From Bacillus sp. OV322 (GTDB lineage Bacteria > Bacillota > Bacilli > Bacillales > DSM-1321): a DNA stretch of 64,000 bases. Location: the NCBI RefSeq assembly GCF_900112495.1, contig NZ_FOMA01000002.1, positions 310,001 through 374,000 of the forward strand, written 5' to 3'. Positions 26,128-35,591 of the stretch are shown here, piece after piece; the first letter of the stretch is position 1, and each line of letters starts with the position of its first letter. A program made the position numbers and the translations under genes. The notes below the pieces were generated by a model. The model was given only the letters and a program-made list of their open reading frames with translations. It searched no databases and was not told the DNA's origin.

Positions 26128-26844
26128 ATGTTAAATTGGAGCGTGAAAAATTGCAGGAAGCTGATGTTACTGTTTTTTCTTTTGGTTCCTGTTTTGCTTG
26201 TTTCAGCATATCCTGTTAACGCGAAAGAAACCGCAGCAAAGAAGACCGTATACCTTACCTTTGATGACGGTCCAGGCAAATATACAAATAGCATCTTGAA
26301 CATCCTCCAGAAATACCATACGAAAGCGACGTTTTTCATGATCAGCGGAAATATGAAAAATAACCCTAAAAATGTACTCCGCATTACCCGTGAAGGACAT
26401 TATCCAGCACTGCATAGTGTCAGCCATGATGCTCATAAGCTATATAAAATCAACTCAACAAATTTTGCGAATGAAATGGTCACTGCACAGCAAACTCTGT
26501 ATAAAATCAGCGGCTTTAAAAGCAGGTTAATGCGGGCCCCTTACGGAAGCACGTATACAACTAAGGTGATGAGAGATTATGCGGTCAAAAAGGGCTTTAA
26601 AATGTGGGATTGGACAGTGGATCCAAGAGACTGGGCGTTGGCCCGGCATCCGGAGAAAATCCTTGAAAATATTAAAGCTCAAACAAAGCGGACACGTGAG
26701 GTAATCATTCTTCATGAAAACAGCCAAACCGTGAAGGAGCTGCCGCAGATTCTGGATTATCTCCGTAAAAGGGGATACGAGATGAAAGCCTATGATCCAA
26801 AGCATCATTTTACTGTGAACTTCTTTAATGATAAAAGGCTATAA
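26128..26844 (+). CDS. Secreted polysaccharide deacetylase (NodB domain)
   Basis: A 238-residue exported protein (signal/anchor KLMLLFFLLVPVLLVSAYPV). The NodB homology domain has all five motifs: TFDDGPG (catalytic Asp pair, residues 46-47), HSVSHD (metal-binding His pair, about 96-100), RAPYGS, DWTVDPRDW and ILHE. It most resembles Bacillus peptidoglycan deacetylases of the PdaA/YheN type and probably removes acetyl groups from wall sugars. The ribosome site is GGGGGAT. It is followed by a terminator and stands as a single gene between the LCP gene and a convergent transglutaminase-like gene. Confidence 0.88.
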   Translation: MLNWSVKNCRKLMLLFFLLVPVLLVSAYPVNAKETAAKKTVYLTFDDGPGKYTNSILNILQKYHTKATFFMISGNMKNNPKNVLRITREGHYPALHSVSHDAHKLYKINSTNFANEMVTAQQTLYKISGFKSRLMRAPYGSTYTTKVMRDYAVKKGFKMWDWTVDPRDWALARHPEKILENIKAQTKRTREVIILHENSQTVKELPQILDYLRKRGYEMKAYDPKHHFTVNFFNDKRL

Positions 26845-26848
26845 AAAT

Positions 26849-26882
26849 AGCCCAGGCACCTTGATTGAAGGGGCTTGGGCTT
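26849..26882. terminator. Terminator after the deacetylase gene
   Basis: AGCCCA / TGGGCT outer stem with inner GGCACCTT / AAGGGGCT pairing, followed by TTCTT. Confidence 0.7.
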
Positions 26883-26900
26883 CTTGCAGCTGAAGTTGTG

Positions 26901-28013
26901 TTATCTCAGCTTAACCATTTTGTTCGAAACATTATTGTAGAAGTAGAGGCTTGAGCCTTTTACAGATAAAAAGCCCGCCTGCGTATTTTTGATTTTTTGT
27001 TTAGAAGTGCCCCCAAGCTTCATCTGATAGACAGAATTATGGTCTGCAAGATTAATATAATAAAGCGTGCTTCCAATGATTTTCAGCGAGTAGATGGGAT
27101 GGTTGTCTACTTTAGTAACCGAAGATCCTGTCAGAGTCATCCTGTAAAGCTTGTGATCATTTTGATTGGCATAGTAGATGCTTGAATTATACCGGACAAA
27201 ATCAGATAGGGAATAGAGCTTTTGATATTTGGTGCTGCTTGCTTTTGGAAGCTTACTTTTATTCCAGACATGGTCCTTTGCAAGCTTGCTTTCCGGAACA
27301 AGCAGGTACTTGTACGTGAGCACGTCGGAACGGTCGTTTGTCACAGGGTCATCAAAGGTGCTGTCGATATAGTAATAGCTTCCACCTGTTTTCACCATGT
27401 TCCAGGCGTGGTCTCCGCTGCTTACTGTGCCGTTCACCTTAATTGCCCAAATGCCTGCTTTATTCAAGAGGAGCCTCAAGGCTTTGGCGTATCCGTCACA
27501 AACCGCTTTATGGGAAACGAGCGCTCCGTAAGCTGTGAAGGAGCTTTGCGGCAGGCTGTTTTTTACATAATGATCATAATCATAGGACGTGCTGTTCACA
27601 AGGAAATCATGAAGATAAATGATGCGCTCAAGTTCGGTTTTCTTTGTTTTTGCTGTTTTTACAGCAGCGTTCACCTTGCTGTTAAGGGACGCTTGCATTT
27701 TGGTGATTTCACTTTTGGAGCTGATATATTTCGGATAAAAATAACCGGGTGACCACTGAAAGTAGTACTGGGTATAAAAGATTTCCGGATGGTTATCAAG
27801 CACCTTTTGATAGGCGGCAGTAATCTTGCTGCTTTCCTGGCCATATTTGCCGAGAGAAATTTTAGATTGCATGTGGAGAATTCCGTTGTAGATCGAGTTA
27901 TACAGAAAATCATCAGAAGAAGCTGCACTGGCTTTTGGGGCGGAAATAGGCATAAGCAAGGAAAAAATCAAAATGGCAGGCAGCAGCGGCAGAAATAGTT
28001 TTCGCTTAAACAT
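26901..28013 (-). CDS. Secreted transglutaminase-like protein with C-terminal beta-propeller-like region
   Basis: A 370-residue protein. The start is set at ATG 28013, with AGGA 8 nt upstream and a signal peptide directly after (MFKRKLFLPLLPAILIFSLL...ASA). Residues about 100-230 form a transglutaminase-like papain-fold domain with Cys in AVCDGYAKAL, His in SGDHAWNMVK and Asp in YYYIDSTFDDP. The C-terminal 120 residues contain repeated SSIYYANQNDHKLYRMTL, STLYYINLADHNSVYQMKL and SSLYFYNNVSNKMVKL units, the DUF5050-like style of beta-propeller blades. Family members act as wall- or peptide-processing proteases or crosslinkers; the substrate here is unknown. Confidence 0.82.
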   Translation of the reverse strand: MFKRKLFLPLLPAILIFSLLMPISAPKASAASSDDFLYNSIYNGILHMQSKISLGKYGQESSKITAAYQKVLDNHPEIFYTQYYFQWSPGYFYPKYISSKSEITKMQASLNSKVNAAVKTAKTKKTELERIIYLHDFLVNSTSYDYDHYVKNSLPQSSFTAYGALVSHKAVCDGYAKALRLLLNKAGIWAIKVNGTVSSGDHAWNMVKTGGSYYYIDSTFDDPVTNDRSDVLTYKYLLVPESKLAKDHVWNKSKLPKASSTKYQKLYSLSDFVRYNSSIYYANQNDHKLYRMTLTGSSVTKVDNHPIYSLKIIGSTLYYINLADHNSVYQMKLGGTSKQKIKNTQAGFLSVKGSSLYFYNNVSNKMVKLR

Positions 28014-28095
28014 TCTCCACATCCTATACATAATTTGTATTTCCTATTTTAATAGATGTAACATAGATTTGCCATTATTAGTGAGCACAAATAAA

Positions 28096-28126
28096 AACAC
28101 CATCCCGGTATGGCGGGATGGTGCTG
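28096..28126 (-). terminator. Terminator of the 5'-nucleotidase gene
   Basis: CACCATCCCG / CGGGATGGTG stem with a 6-nt loop; a TTTTTATTT tract follows on the - strand. Confidence 0.88.
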
Positions 28127-28129
28127 ATA

Positions 28130-30490
28130 TTATCTTTTTACGAAGATTTTAACTGTTTTTGAGGTATTGCCTGCTCGGTCCTTTGAAGACACATACAGTG
28201 CTGTTCCTGCTTTTTGTTTTTTCATTTTCACAGTAAAGGTTCCGTTTTTGCCTACATATGCATAGCCGATTACTTTATTGTGGCTTTTTACATAAACCTT
28301 GGAATATGCTTCTGCTTTACCTGTTACCCAGCCTTCACCTGCTTTAACAGCATGAACAACTGGTGCTTTAGGCGCCGTTGCATCCTTAACGATAAGCTTT
28401 ACAGAAGAGCTGATGTTTTTGCTTTTGTCTGCAGCGAATACATAAAGCAGGGTTCCTGCTTTTTGCTGTTTGTCCAGTTTTACAGAGAACATACCTTTAC
28501 GGTCTGCAACTCCTGTCCAAAGCGTTTTGCCTCTTTTAACAGTAACGGTTGATCCGGCTTCTGCTTTACCTGTTACCTTTTTATCATAATCTCTTACTAT
28601 ATGAACATATGGAGCATGCGGAGCCGTTTTGTCCAGAACGGTAACTGTTGTTTTTTCGCTATCGTTTTCAGCAGCATCTGTGATGCTTGCAGATACGGTT
28701 GTTCCTGCTTTTAAGTGTAATGTCTTAATTTTGAATGTGCCATTTGCACCGATAAGAACATCACGTTTAAATTCTTTTCCATTAATCCAGACTGTAAGCT
28801 TCGATCCTGCTTCAGCTTTACCAGTAATGAAAGAGTCATGATCTGTAACCGGATTAACAACTGGAGCATCAGCTGTAATGTCTGTTACTTTTTTGATTCT
28901 TCCTTCGATGGCTCCTGAAACTGGGGATTGTGCTTTCAGGTAGTTAAGCAGGGCATTAAAATCAACAGGGCCAGTCACTTTGTTTTTGCCGCCGGTAAAG
29001 GCTGTGTAGCTGTCTCCGCCTGTTGACATGAAGTTATTGACTGTTGCCGTATATTCAGCATTCGGGTCAATTTTCTTTCCGTCAGGGAGGAAGATGTTCA
29101 CAACTTTTTGCCCTTTTGGAAGTGCATCGGACCATGTATAGGTCAGCCCAGAGATCTGAAGCATATTGGTTTTTTCAGGCTGCCATTGCTGATTTAATAC
29201 ATCGCGGATCTGCGCACCTGTCAGGGTCATTTTCACAAGGTCATTGCCGAATGGCTCAACCGTGTAAACCTGGCCCCAGTTGATGGTTCCTTGATCGATG
29301 TTGGCGCGGATTCCACCTGGATTCATGAATCCAAAGTCTGTTTTCATTTCAGTGCGCATGCTGTCTGCAATCACATTTCCGAGAACAGATTCGCCTGATT
29401 CATTTTGGTCTCTTGTAAGAGGCATGCTGGCTGTGCCGATTTCTTCAGAAATAATCGGTTTGATGTCGTTCAGATATTTATCTACCAATGCCTGTGCTTC
29501 AGCGTCAGGTTCGATGCCTGTGTTCAGTGTATTCACGATTTGTGCATCTTTTTTTACGATATCATGTGTTGCAGGGTCTATCTCCAGATTCACATCAGAG
29601 ATAGCGGCACCGCTAGAATAAGCTTGAACAAGCAATTTTCCGTCTACCGTTGAGTTCAGGTATTTATGGTCATGAGCTGCAAAAATTACGTCCACTTCAT
29701 CATCTACGGTATTGGCAAGGTCGATCGCTTCACCTGTGGGATTTGATCCATCCAGATTGGAGGTTCCGGGATTATGGGCTAATACAACGATAGCCTTGAC
29801 TCCTTGATCCTTTAATTCTTTCGTATATTTATTGATTGCTTCTGCTTCGTCTGTGAATTCAACACCCTCAACACCGCTTGGAATAACGATGCTTGGTGTA
29901 TCAGAATAGGTAACCCCGATAAAGCCGATTTTTTGTCCAGCTTCTTCTTTAATGATATAAGGATCAAAGATCGGTTTTCCGGTTGACTTGTCGATTACGT
30001 TTGCGGAGATGTATGGGAAGTTTGCTCCTTCAAAGGTGCCGTATTGTTTGGTTTTCGGATGCTCTCCGCCATTGACAAGGCGCTTCATTTCAGCAACACC
30101 TTCATCGAATTCATGGTTGCCAAGAGTGCCGATATCAAATTTCATCAAATTCAAAAACTTGATGGTTGGCTCGTCCTGCAGCAGGGCGGAAACCGGCGAG
30201 CTTGCGCCGACAGCATCTCCAGCCGAAACCTTGATGGTATTCGGATTTGTCGCTTCAAGCTTCTTTAGATAGGCAGCCAAATAGGCAGCCGTTCCAGTGA
30301 CTTGTCCATTAATCTTCGTTGTTTTATCAAGCTGTCCGTGAAAATCATTGATGCCAAGAATTTGGACCTTTACATTTGCGGCTGTATCTTCAGCATGAGC
30401 AAGCTTTTGTCCTGCTGGAGACATGAAGGATCCGAATAGAAGGGCAGAGGCAGTAATCTGGCCGAGCCTGGTAAACTGTTTCTTTTTCAT
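28130..30490 (-). CDS. Secreted 5'-nucleotidase (UshA type; YfkN C-half-like) with three Ig-like modules
   Basis: A 786-residue exoenzyme. The ATG at 30490 follows AACGGTG and gives a proper signal peptide (MKKKQFTRLGQITASALLFG...AHA). The metallophosphoesterase domain has ILGINDFHGQLDKT, SAGDAVGASSPVSALL, TLGNHEFDEGV, VLAHNPGTSN and AAHDHKYLNS; the C-terminal nucleotidase domain contains FMNPGGIRANI and NNFMSTGGDSYTAF. Three Ig-like modules follow (each with VTGKAEAGS or VTGKAEAYS and ending in TVTVLD, LIVKD, KIFVKR). It is the likely partner of the CpdB-like gene at 20352-22901; in B. subtilis YfkN both activities are in one chain. Role: extracellular nucleotide dephosphorylation. Confidence 0.88.
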   Translation of the reverse strand: MKKKQFTRLGQITASALLFGSFMSPAGQKLAHAEDTAANVKVQILGINDFHGQLDKTTKINGQVTGTAAYLAAYLKKLEATNPNTIKVSAGDAVGASSPVSALLQDEPTIKFLNLMKFDIGTLGNHEFDEGVAEMKRLVNGGEHPKTKQYGTFEGANFPYISANVIDKSTGKPIFDPYIIKEEAGQKIGFIGVTYSDTPSIVIPSGVEGVEFTDEAEAINKYTKELKDQGVKAIVVLAHNPGTSNLDGSNPTGEAIDLANTVDDEVDVIFAAHDHKYLNSTVDGKLLVQAYSSGAAISDVNLEIDPATHDIVKKDAQIVNTLNTGIEPDAEAQALVDKYLNDIKPIISEEIGTASMPLTRDQNESGESVLGNVIADSMRTEMKTDFGFMNPGGIRANIDQGTINWGQVYTVEPFGNDLVKMTLTGAQIRDVLNQQWQPEKTNMLQISGLTYTWSDALPKGQKVVNIFLPDGKKIDPNAEYTATVNNFMSTGGDSYTAFTGGKNKVTGPVDFNALLNYLKAQSPVSGAIEGRIKKVTDITADAPVVNPVTDHDSFITGKAEAGSKLTVWINGKEFKRDVLIGANGTFKIKTLHLKAGTTVSASITDAAENDSEKTTVTVLDKTAPHAPYVHIVRDYDKKVTGKAEAGSTVTVKRGKTLWTGVADRKGMFSVKLDKQQKAGTLLYVFAADKSKNISSSVKLIVKDATAPKAPVVHAVKAGEGWVTGKAEAYSKVYVKSHNKVIGYAYVGKNGTFTVKMKKQKAGTALYVSSKDRAGNTSKTVKIFVKR

Positions 30491-30631
30491 CAAGGTTACA
30501 CCGTTCCTTTTCACAAATTAGTAGATTAATAGAAAAATAAGTAAAACAAGGGCGCAGCTTGCTAGCTAACATCTTAATTATTATATATTTCTATTAGTTA
30601 TGTGAAAAGGTAATTTTCAGAAAAAATATAA

Positions 30632-30659
30632 AAGCCGCCATGAAAATTCATGGCGGCTA
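30632..30659 (-). terminator. Terminator of the alkaline phosphatase gene
   Basis: AGCCGCCATGAA / TTCATGGCGGCT, perfect stem, with TTTTATATTTTTT after it on the - strand. Confidence 0.88.
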
Positions 30660-30664
30660 AACAA

Positions 30665-32074
30665 CTAACGTGTTTTATGCTGTCCGGGAACAAAGGAGAT
30701 ATGTGCAGCTTTCATGATGATCTTTGATATGTCTGTATTATCTATGACACCTTTGAAATTCTCGCTGCCTGGTCCTTCTGCAAAAACGGCAATGCTGTTA
30801 GCTGTATGTCCTCCGGTTGTTTTGCTTGCTGCCCGGATGCTGCGGTCCTGGGCCCCTGCAAGATTATGAAGAGCGATGACACTTCCGATTTCCCAGCCGG
30901 TAATTTGTGAAGGATAGATGGATTTGCCTGGAGACTGAAGATTTTTAATCAGCTCCTGAGTTTCCTGCGGTGAAAGCTTTATATTGGCATACTTATGAAA
31001 TACCTCTAAAAGGCTTTCAGGAATTATTTCTCCATCGCTTGTTTTTTTAAGCTGTGAAGCCATGTATTCAGATGAAGCTTTTACATTTTTCAGTCCGCTG
31101 ACATTCATGGGTTCTGAAGACGAAATGCCCATCGTTTCATGATCGGCAAGCACAACAACAAGTGTATCTCCGCGTTTTTTTGCCCAGGATGTAACCTCTT
31201 TGACTGTTGAATCAAACTCGGCTGTTTCCTTCCAGATTCCAGTGAAATCAGCTGCGTGTGAGGCATGGTCAATGCGCCCGCCTTCCACCATCAAGAAAAA
31301 GCCTTTGTCAGAGCCATCAAGAACACCGAGTGCTTTCTCAGTCATTTCATTCAAAGTGGGCTCATTTGATTGATAAATATCCCGGTCATTAACAAATTGC
31401 ATATATCCCTGATTGAATAAACCTATAAGCTTTCGATTAGAAGGAGCTGCCCGCAGCTGATTTCTGTCAGCAGCAACGGTATACCCGGATTGACGGAATT
31501 TATCAATCAAATCTGTTCCGTTCTGTTCTTTTGGAGAAAAGTATTTAGCTCCGCCGCCGAGGATAACATCCAGATTATGCTTGTAAATTTGCCTCGCAAT
31601 ATCGGCATTTCCTGTCCACCTGTTTACAGCGCTTGCACTAAAGGCTGCTGGTGTGGCATCGGTGATCATGCTTGTTGAAATGATTCCGGCCCGTTTTCCA
31701 TTCATCTGTGAGGCGTCAAGGATGCTGTCTATTTCCTTTCCGCTGGGATCTGTGGCGATAGAACCGTTATTGGTTTTCACCCCTGTTGCAATTGCTGTTC
31801 CGCCGGCAGCTGAATCTGTTACAGAATTGTTCTCAGAATAGGTATGCATCAAAGCCAGATGCTCCATTTTCTCCATATTCAGCACGCCCTTTTTTCCATA
31901 TTCCAGCTGCCTCGCTATTTCCATCTGCCCGATTCCCATTCCGTCACCAATCATGATGATAATATTTTTTGGAACAGAACTTTGTTTGGCATCCGTTTTT
32001 AACGGGAGCCCGCAAAAACTGCCAAAAAGCAGAGTGGCTGTTAAAGTGAAGGCTTTGATATTGTGAGGCTTCAT
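30665..32074 (-). CDS. Secreted alkaline phosphatase (PhoA family)
   Basis: A 469-residue exported enzyme with a signal peptide (KAFTLTATLLFGSFCGLPL). The metal-binding start IIIMIGDGMGIGQM, the phosphorylated-Ser block SVTDSAAGGTAIATG (near residue 88), MVEGGRIDHASHA, VLADHETMGIS and KTTGGHTANSIAVFAEGPGS are all present, so Zn/Mg ligands and the nucleophile appear intact. Length fits Bacillus PhoA/PhoB (about 460 residues). AAAGGGGG precedes both ATG 32074 (10 nt) and an adjacent TTG at 32077 (7 nt); either may start translation. With the two nucleotidases it forms a phosphate-scavenging set. Pho-box control is expected from family knowledge but I could not see a convincing box. Confidence 0.92.
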   Translation of the reverse strand: MKPHNIKAFTLTATLLFGSFCGLPLKTDAKQSSVPKNIIIMIGDGMGIGQMEIARQLEYGKKGVLNMEKMEHLALMHTYSENNSVTDSAAGGTAIATGVKTNNGSIATDPSGKEIDSILDASQMNGKRAGIISTSMITDATPAAFSASAVNRWTGNADIARQIYKHNLDVILGGGAKYFSPKEQNGTDLIDKFRQSGYTVAADRNQLRAAPSNRKLIGLFNQGYMQFVNDRDIYQSNEPTLNEMTEKALGVLDGSDKGFFLMVEGGRIDHASHAADFTGIWKETAEFDSTVKEVTSWAKKRGDTLVVVLADHETMGISSSEPMNVSGLKNVKASSEYMASQLKKTSDGEIIPESLLEVFHKYANIKLSPQETQELIKNLQSPGKSIYPSQITGWEIGSVIALHNLAGAQDRSIRAASKTTGGHTANSIAVFAEGPGSENFKGVIDNTDISKIIMKAAHISFVPGQHKTR

Positions 32075-32230
32075 CAACCATCAACCCCCTTTCAGTTACC
32101 AATAGGGTGCGTGATGCGGCTTGAATTATTCATGATGCTCCATAAGAAAAGTGGAGGGAAGGGGTATAAAACAAGGAGGGGAATCCATATTAATTATGTT
32201 CGTTATCAACAATCTGGGAGGGAATTTATA

Positions 32231-32911
32231 ATGATGCAAAACCAAGATCAAAATCAGGGTCAAAACCACCAAAATATGCATACAGGCAGCGTGCCTCCTC
32301 ATTTGAACCACGGAGGACATGAAATATTTGATGTCAGAGAAGTGCTCATGGGAACGATTAATACGTTAAATTCTTTTATGCTGCTCCGCCAGCATGTGCA
32401 GGATCCTGAGCTGCTGGGAATTTTAGACCGCCAGTGCCAATTTATCCAGAATGAATATAACATTACACTGGATTGCTTTAAAAGCGGGCAAGATCCGGCC
32501 CAGCCGACTCAAAGCTATAAAATGAACCAGGGAAATGACTTCATTTACGGCTTAACACCAACATCGCCAACAAAGCCGATGCAAAATGTTTCCGAAATGA
32601 CGGACTCAGCCGTTTCAAGTTGTATGCTCGGTGCACTGAAGTCGAGTGCTTCTGTGAAAACCGTGGCTGCCCTTGAAACAACAAATCCGGTTGTTCGCCG
32701 CGTGCTTGCAGATTCACTTCCAAATTGCATTGAAATGGCCTATGAAGTTTCGATTTATCAAAATAAGCATCATTACTACCAGGTGCCGCAGCTGGCAGAG
32801 CAGGATGTGCAGCAGATGCTGAATGCATTTGCACCTGCAGCAGCCACTGGGCAGCAAATGGCACCATTACCGAATCAGAACCAGATGCCAAATGGCGGAA
32901 TGGCTCACTAA
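32231..32911 (+). CDS. yhcQ: Spore coat protein F-like (YhcQ-type)
   Basis: A 226-residue protein with no signal peptide. The Gln/Asn-rich N-terminus (NQDQNQGQNHQNMHTG) and Pro/Gln-rich C-terminus flank a CotF-like ferritin-fold helical core (REVLMGTINTLNSFMLLRQH, DPELLGILDRQCQFIQNEYN, NPVVRRVLADSLPNCIEMAYEV). Residues such as YKMNQGNDFIYGL and the MTDSAVSSCMLGALKSSA block match the YhcQ/CotF family of B. subtilis. ATG 32231 is chosen because GGGAGGG lies 8 nt upstream; the longer frame from 32063 has no ribosome site and crosses the phosphatase promoter. Likely a sporulation-specific coat protein, out of theme with the exoprotein cluster. Confidence 0.85.
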   Translation: MMQNQDQNQGQNHQNMHTGSVPPHLNHGGHEIFDVREVLMGTINTLNSFMLLRQHVQDPELLGILDRQCQFIQNEYNITLDCFKSGQDPAQPTQSYKMNQGNDFIYGLTPTSPTKPMQNVSEMTDSAVSSCMLGALKSSASVKTVAALETTNPVVRRVLADSLPNCIEMAYEVSIYQNKHHYYQVPQLAEQDVQQMLNAFAPAAATGQQMAPLPNQNQMPNGGMAH

Positions 32912-32925
32912 GATTTCAAATAAAA

Positions 32926-32956
32926 AATGCCCTTAAGCATATTGCTTAAGGGCATT
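32926..32956. terminator. Bidirectional terminator between yhcQ and yhgE
   Basis: Perfect 14-bp stem AATGCCCTTAAGCA / TGCTTAAGGGCATT with a 3-nt loop. Confidence 0.88.
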
Positions 32957-32981
32957 GCGTGTTTTTAAGGGTCCTGCCTGA

Positions 32982-35525
32982 TTACGCAGCAGCTTTTGCA
33001 GTGTGAGCAGGTTTGTTTCTTTTAAATAAAACGATAGCTGTTGTTAATAGGGAAAAGACTACTATAAAGAGGGCCAGCGCAGCTATATTTCCCCAAAAAG
33101 ATGCATAGTTATCAAGGTTGATGACAGCTTTGAATCCACCGATTGAATAAGTCAGCGGAAGGAATTTGCTTAATGTCTGGTAGCCCTGCGGCAGCATATC
33201 AATAGGCAGGCTTGAGCCAGTTATTGAAAGCTGCAGAACCAGAAATGCCAATCCCGCAAAGCGGCCGATATTTCCTGCAAGCACCGTCAAAAAGAAGACG
33301 ATCGCCAGGAATGCCAGACTTGTAAAAATAGAAAACAGCACCATGCTGATTCCGTTCATAAAATTAGAATGAATAAAGAATAAAGTAAACAGGGAAACAA
33401 TGGCTGCCTGGGCGGCAGATAGCATTGCCATGGTTCCTAATTTGCCTCCGTAAAAACGGAACTTTGAAACTTCAAGGTTTTCCGGCAGCTTCAAATCAAA
33501 TAGAAGAGTCAAGAGCAATACTCCTGTAAATAGGGCCAGTGACAAGATATATGGAGCATTCGCATAGCGATATGCCTTGAATTTATGGATCGCTGTTCCA
33601 GCAAGCTTGACTGGAGCGGAAAATTGCTCGATGTTTTTATCTCCTGCATGGATGGCGCCTGTTTGTTCAGCACCGCCTGCCAGTCCAGTAGTGAGTTCGT
33701 TGGAACCGCTTTCAATTTGTCCCACCCCATTATCAACTTTTTTCAGGCCAAATGACAGGGCATCCCATCCTGTTTTAACAGATTGTGTTCCATTTGATAC
33801 TTGAAGCATCCCGTTATCGAGTTTGTTAGCACCGAGTGTTAAGGCGCCCCATCCAGTTTTGACTGTCTGGTTTCCGTCAGCAACCTGTTTTGTGCCATTT
33901 GCGAGTGTGGAAACACCGGAGGTCATGTCTTTCCATCCGCTCTCAACAGTACGATTGCCTTTATTAACAGAAGAGATGCCACCATTTATGGCAGCCACTG
34001 AATCCGTCACCTTTTTCCAGGAAGAGTTAACAGTTTCGTTTCCTGCAGCAAGTGTTTCTGTCCCGGCAGCAAGTGTGCCTGCTCCTACCGATAAGGTATT
34101 TGCTCCTGCTGAAAGCTTTTTCGCACCTGCATTGACTGAGGTTTGGCCTTTTACCAAATCACTCAATCCCCCATTCAGGGTTTTTGAACCGGTTTTTGCA
34201 GCAGCAATTCCAGTTGACACCTGTTCAGCTCCCGCTTTAAGTTCAGGAGTTTTTGCTGCAAGCTGACCCAGTCCGCCAGAAACTGCTTTGCTTCCCTCTA
34301 AAAGCTTTTTAAAGTCAGGGCTTTCTTTAAGGCCAGGCACTTTCTCAGCCAATTGGTCAAGTCCTGCAGCGACTGACTGCGCTCCGGCAAACAAGGCTTT
34401 TGCATTTTTGTTTACCTCGCCTGCGCCGTCAGCAACCGCCTTGCTTCCAGGCTCAAGCTTGGCCAAACCGCTGTCCAAAGAAGTGCTTCCGGATGCTGCA
34501 TCTTTTAAACCGTTAAGCACCAGTACAGAACCCGCTTCAAGGCTTCCGGCCCCAATAGCTAAATCACGTGCGCCTCCTGCAACCTTTTTCGCGCCTCCGT
34601 CGACCTGCTTTGCGCCATCAGCTAATTGGCCGATGCTTCCAGAACCGTTCTTCAGAGACTTCAAAAGAAGACCAGATCCGTTTTCAAGCTGCTGTGTTCC
34701 GTCCGCCAGCTTTGAGATATCTGAAGACTTTTCCTTCAGTGAAGATAATAGAGTGTTTGTTCCGTCGTTCACTTGCATAGAGCCATCTGCAAGCTTTGAG
34801 ATATCATTTTGTTTGCCGGAAAGAGAGCGGTATAATTCGCCTGTTCCTGATTTAAGCTCTTTGGAACCATCTGCTAATTTTGAGATATCAGGCGCCTTTT
34901 CCGATAGGGAAGAAAGGATTTTTCCTGTTCCCTTATGCAGCTCCTCGGCACCGGCATTGATTTTTCCTGAACCATCAGCTCCGTCTTTGAAGCCTGAAGA
35001 AATATCTGATAGCTTAGCGAATAATGTCTTGGTGTATGTTTTGGTTATCTGGCTATCAAGCTGTTCATGAATCGTGGCTGCTGCATTTTTCGTGACCTGT
35101 GCCGCCATAAAATGAAGCCCTTCATTTTGTGTATATTTCAATTCCGGCTTCTTGGGATCTTCATCCAAAACAGTTGTTGCATTTTTGGAGAAATCACGGG
35201 GAATTTCAATGACCATGTAATACTTTAAGTCCTTCAGTCCCCGAGCTGCCTCGTCTGAGCTAACAAAATCCCATCCGAGTGAATTGTTTTTCTTTAAATC
35301 TGCCACCAGATCACTGCCGACATTAATCGGCTGATCTCCTGACATGCCGCCTTCATCCTGGTTTACAATGGCTACCGGCACCTTTGATAAGTTGTCATAA
35401 GGACCCCAATTGGCAGTAAGGATGATTGCCGCATACACAAGCGGTACTAATAAAACAGCGATAAGTGCAATAATCCATCCCTTTCTCCCATTAAGTCCAT
35501 TAGACTGTAATGCATAACCTTTCAT
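32982..35525 (-). CDS. yhgE: YhgE/Pip-family membrane protein with coiled heptad-like repeats
   Basis: An 847-residue membrane protein. One N-terminal membrane helix (GWIIALIAVLLVPLVYAAIIL) is followed by the conserved WGPYDNLSKVPVAIVNQDEG block of the Pip/YhgE N-terminal domain. The extracellular middle (residues about 190-640) is built from dozens of LxxGxxxL-type repeats (KLADGSKELKSGTGEL, GAKKLSAGANTL, VADGNQTVKTGW). The C-terminus has about five membrane helices of ABC-2-permease type (YILSLALFTGVLLLTLLF onward). Relatives include phage infection protein Pip of Lactococcus and YueB-like ESX components. The ribosome site is GGGGGGA. A 44-bp palindrome overlaps the promoter, consistent with TetR control as known for yhgD-yhgE, but no regulator gene is adjacent. 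Confidence 0.9.
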   Translation of the reverse strand: MKGYALQSNGLNGRKGWIIALIAVLLVPLVYAAIILTANWGPYDNLSKVPVAIVNQDEGGMSGDQPINVGSDLVADLKKNNSLGWDFVSSDEAARGLKDLKYYMVIEIPRDFSKNATTVLDEDPKKPELKYTQNEGLHFMAAQVTKNAAATIHEQLDSQITKTYTKTLFAKLSDISSGFKDGADGSGKINAGAEELHKGTGKILSSLSEKAPDISKLADGSKELKSGTGELYRSLSGKQNDISKLADGSMQVNDGTNTLLSSLKEKSSDISKLADGTQQLENGSGLLLKSLKNGSGSIGQLADGAKQVDGGAKKVAGGARDLAIGAGSLEAGSVLVLNGLKDAASGSTSLDSGLAKLEPGSKAVADGAGEVNKNAKALFAGAQSVAAGLDQLAEKVPGLKESPDFKKLLEGSKAVSGGLGQLAAKTPELKAGAEQVSTGIAAAKTGSKTLNGGLSDLVKGQTSVNAGAKKLSAGANTLSVGAGTLAAGTETLAAGNETVNSSWKKVTDSVAAINGGISSVNKGNRTVESGWKDMTSGVSTLANGTKQVADGNQTVKTGWGALTLGANKLDNGMLQVSNGTQSVKTGWDALSFGLKKVDNGVGQIESGSNELTTGLAGGAEQTGAIHAGDKNIEQFSAPVKLAGTAIHKFKAYRYANAPYILSLALFTGVLLLTLLFDLKLPENLEVSKFRFYGGKLGTMAMLSAAQAAIVSLFTLFFIHSNFMNGISMVLFSIFTSLAFLAIVFFLTVLAGNIGRFAGLAFLVLQLSITGSSLPIDMLPQGYQTLSKFLPLTYSIGGFKAVINLDNYASFWGNIAALALFIVVFSLLTTAIVLFKRNKPAHTAKAAA

Positions 35526-35547
35526 TTTATCCCCCCATTGACTCTTT

Positions 35548-35591
35548 TTTACGCTCAGAAAATGAATAGGTATTCACTTTTTGAGCGTAAA
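35548..35591. promoter_or_regulatory. 44-bp nested palindrome over the yhgE promoter (probable repressor operator)
   Basis: The outer arms TTTACGCTCA / TGAGCGTAAA and the inner TGAATAggTATTCA are arranged as one palindrome with only three mismatched pairs. A leftward -10 box (TATACT, 35596-35591) touches its edge, so a bound protein would block transcription start. The inner TGAATA/TATTCA is typical of TetR-family sites. Confidence 0.7.

Noticed and set aside
33823-35070. Long + strand ORFs of 147 and 260 codons
   Set aside because: They are antisense to the repeated middle of yhgE, which keeps the opposite frame open; Pro/Ser/Ala-rich composition is typical of such shadows.
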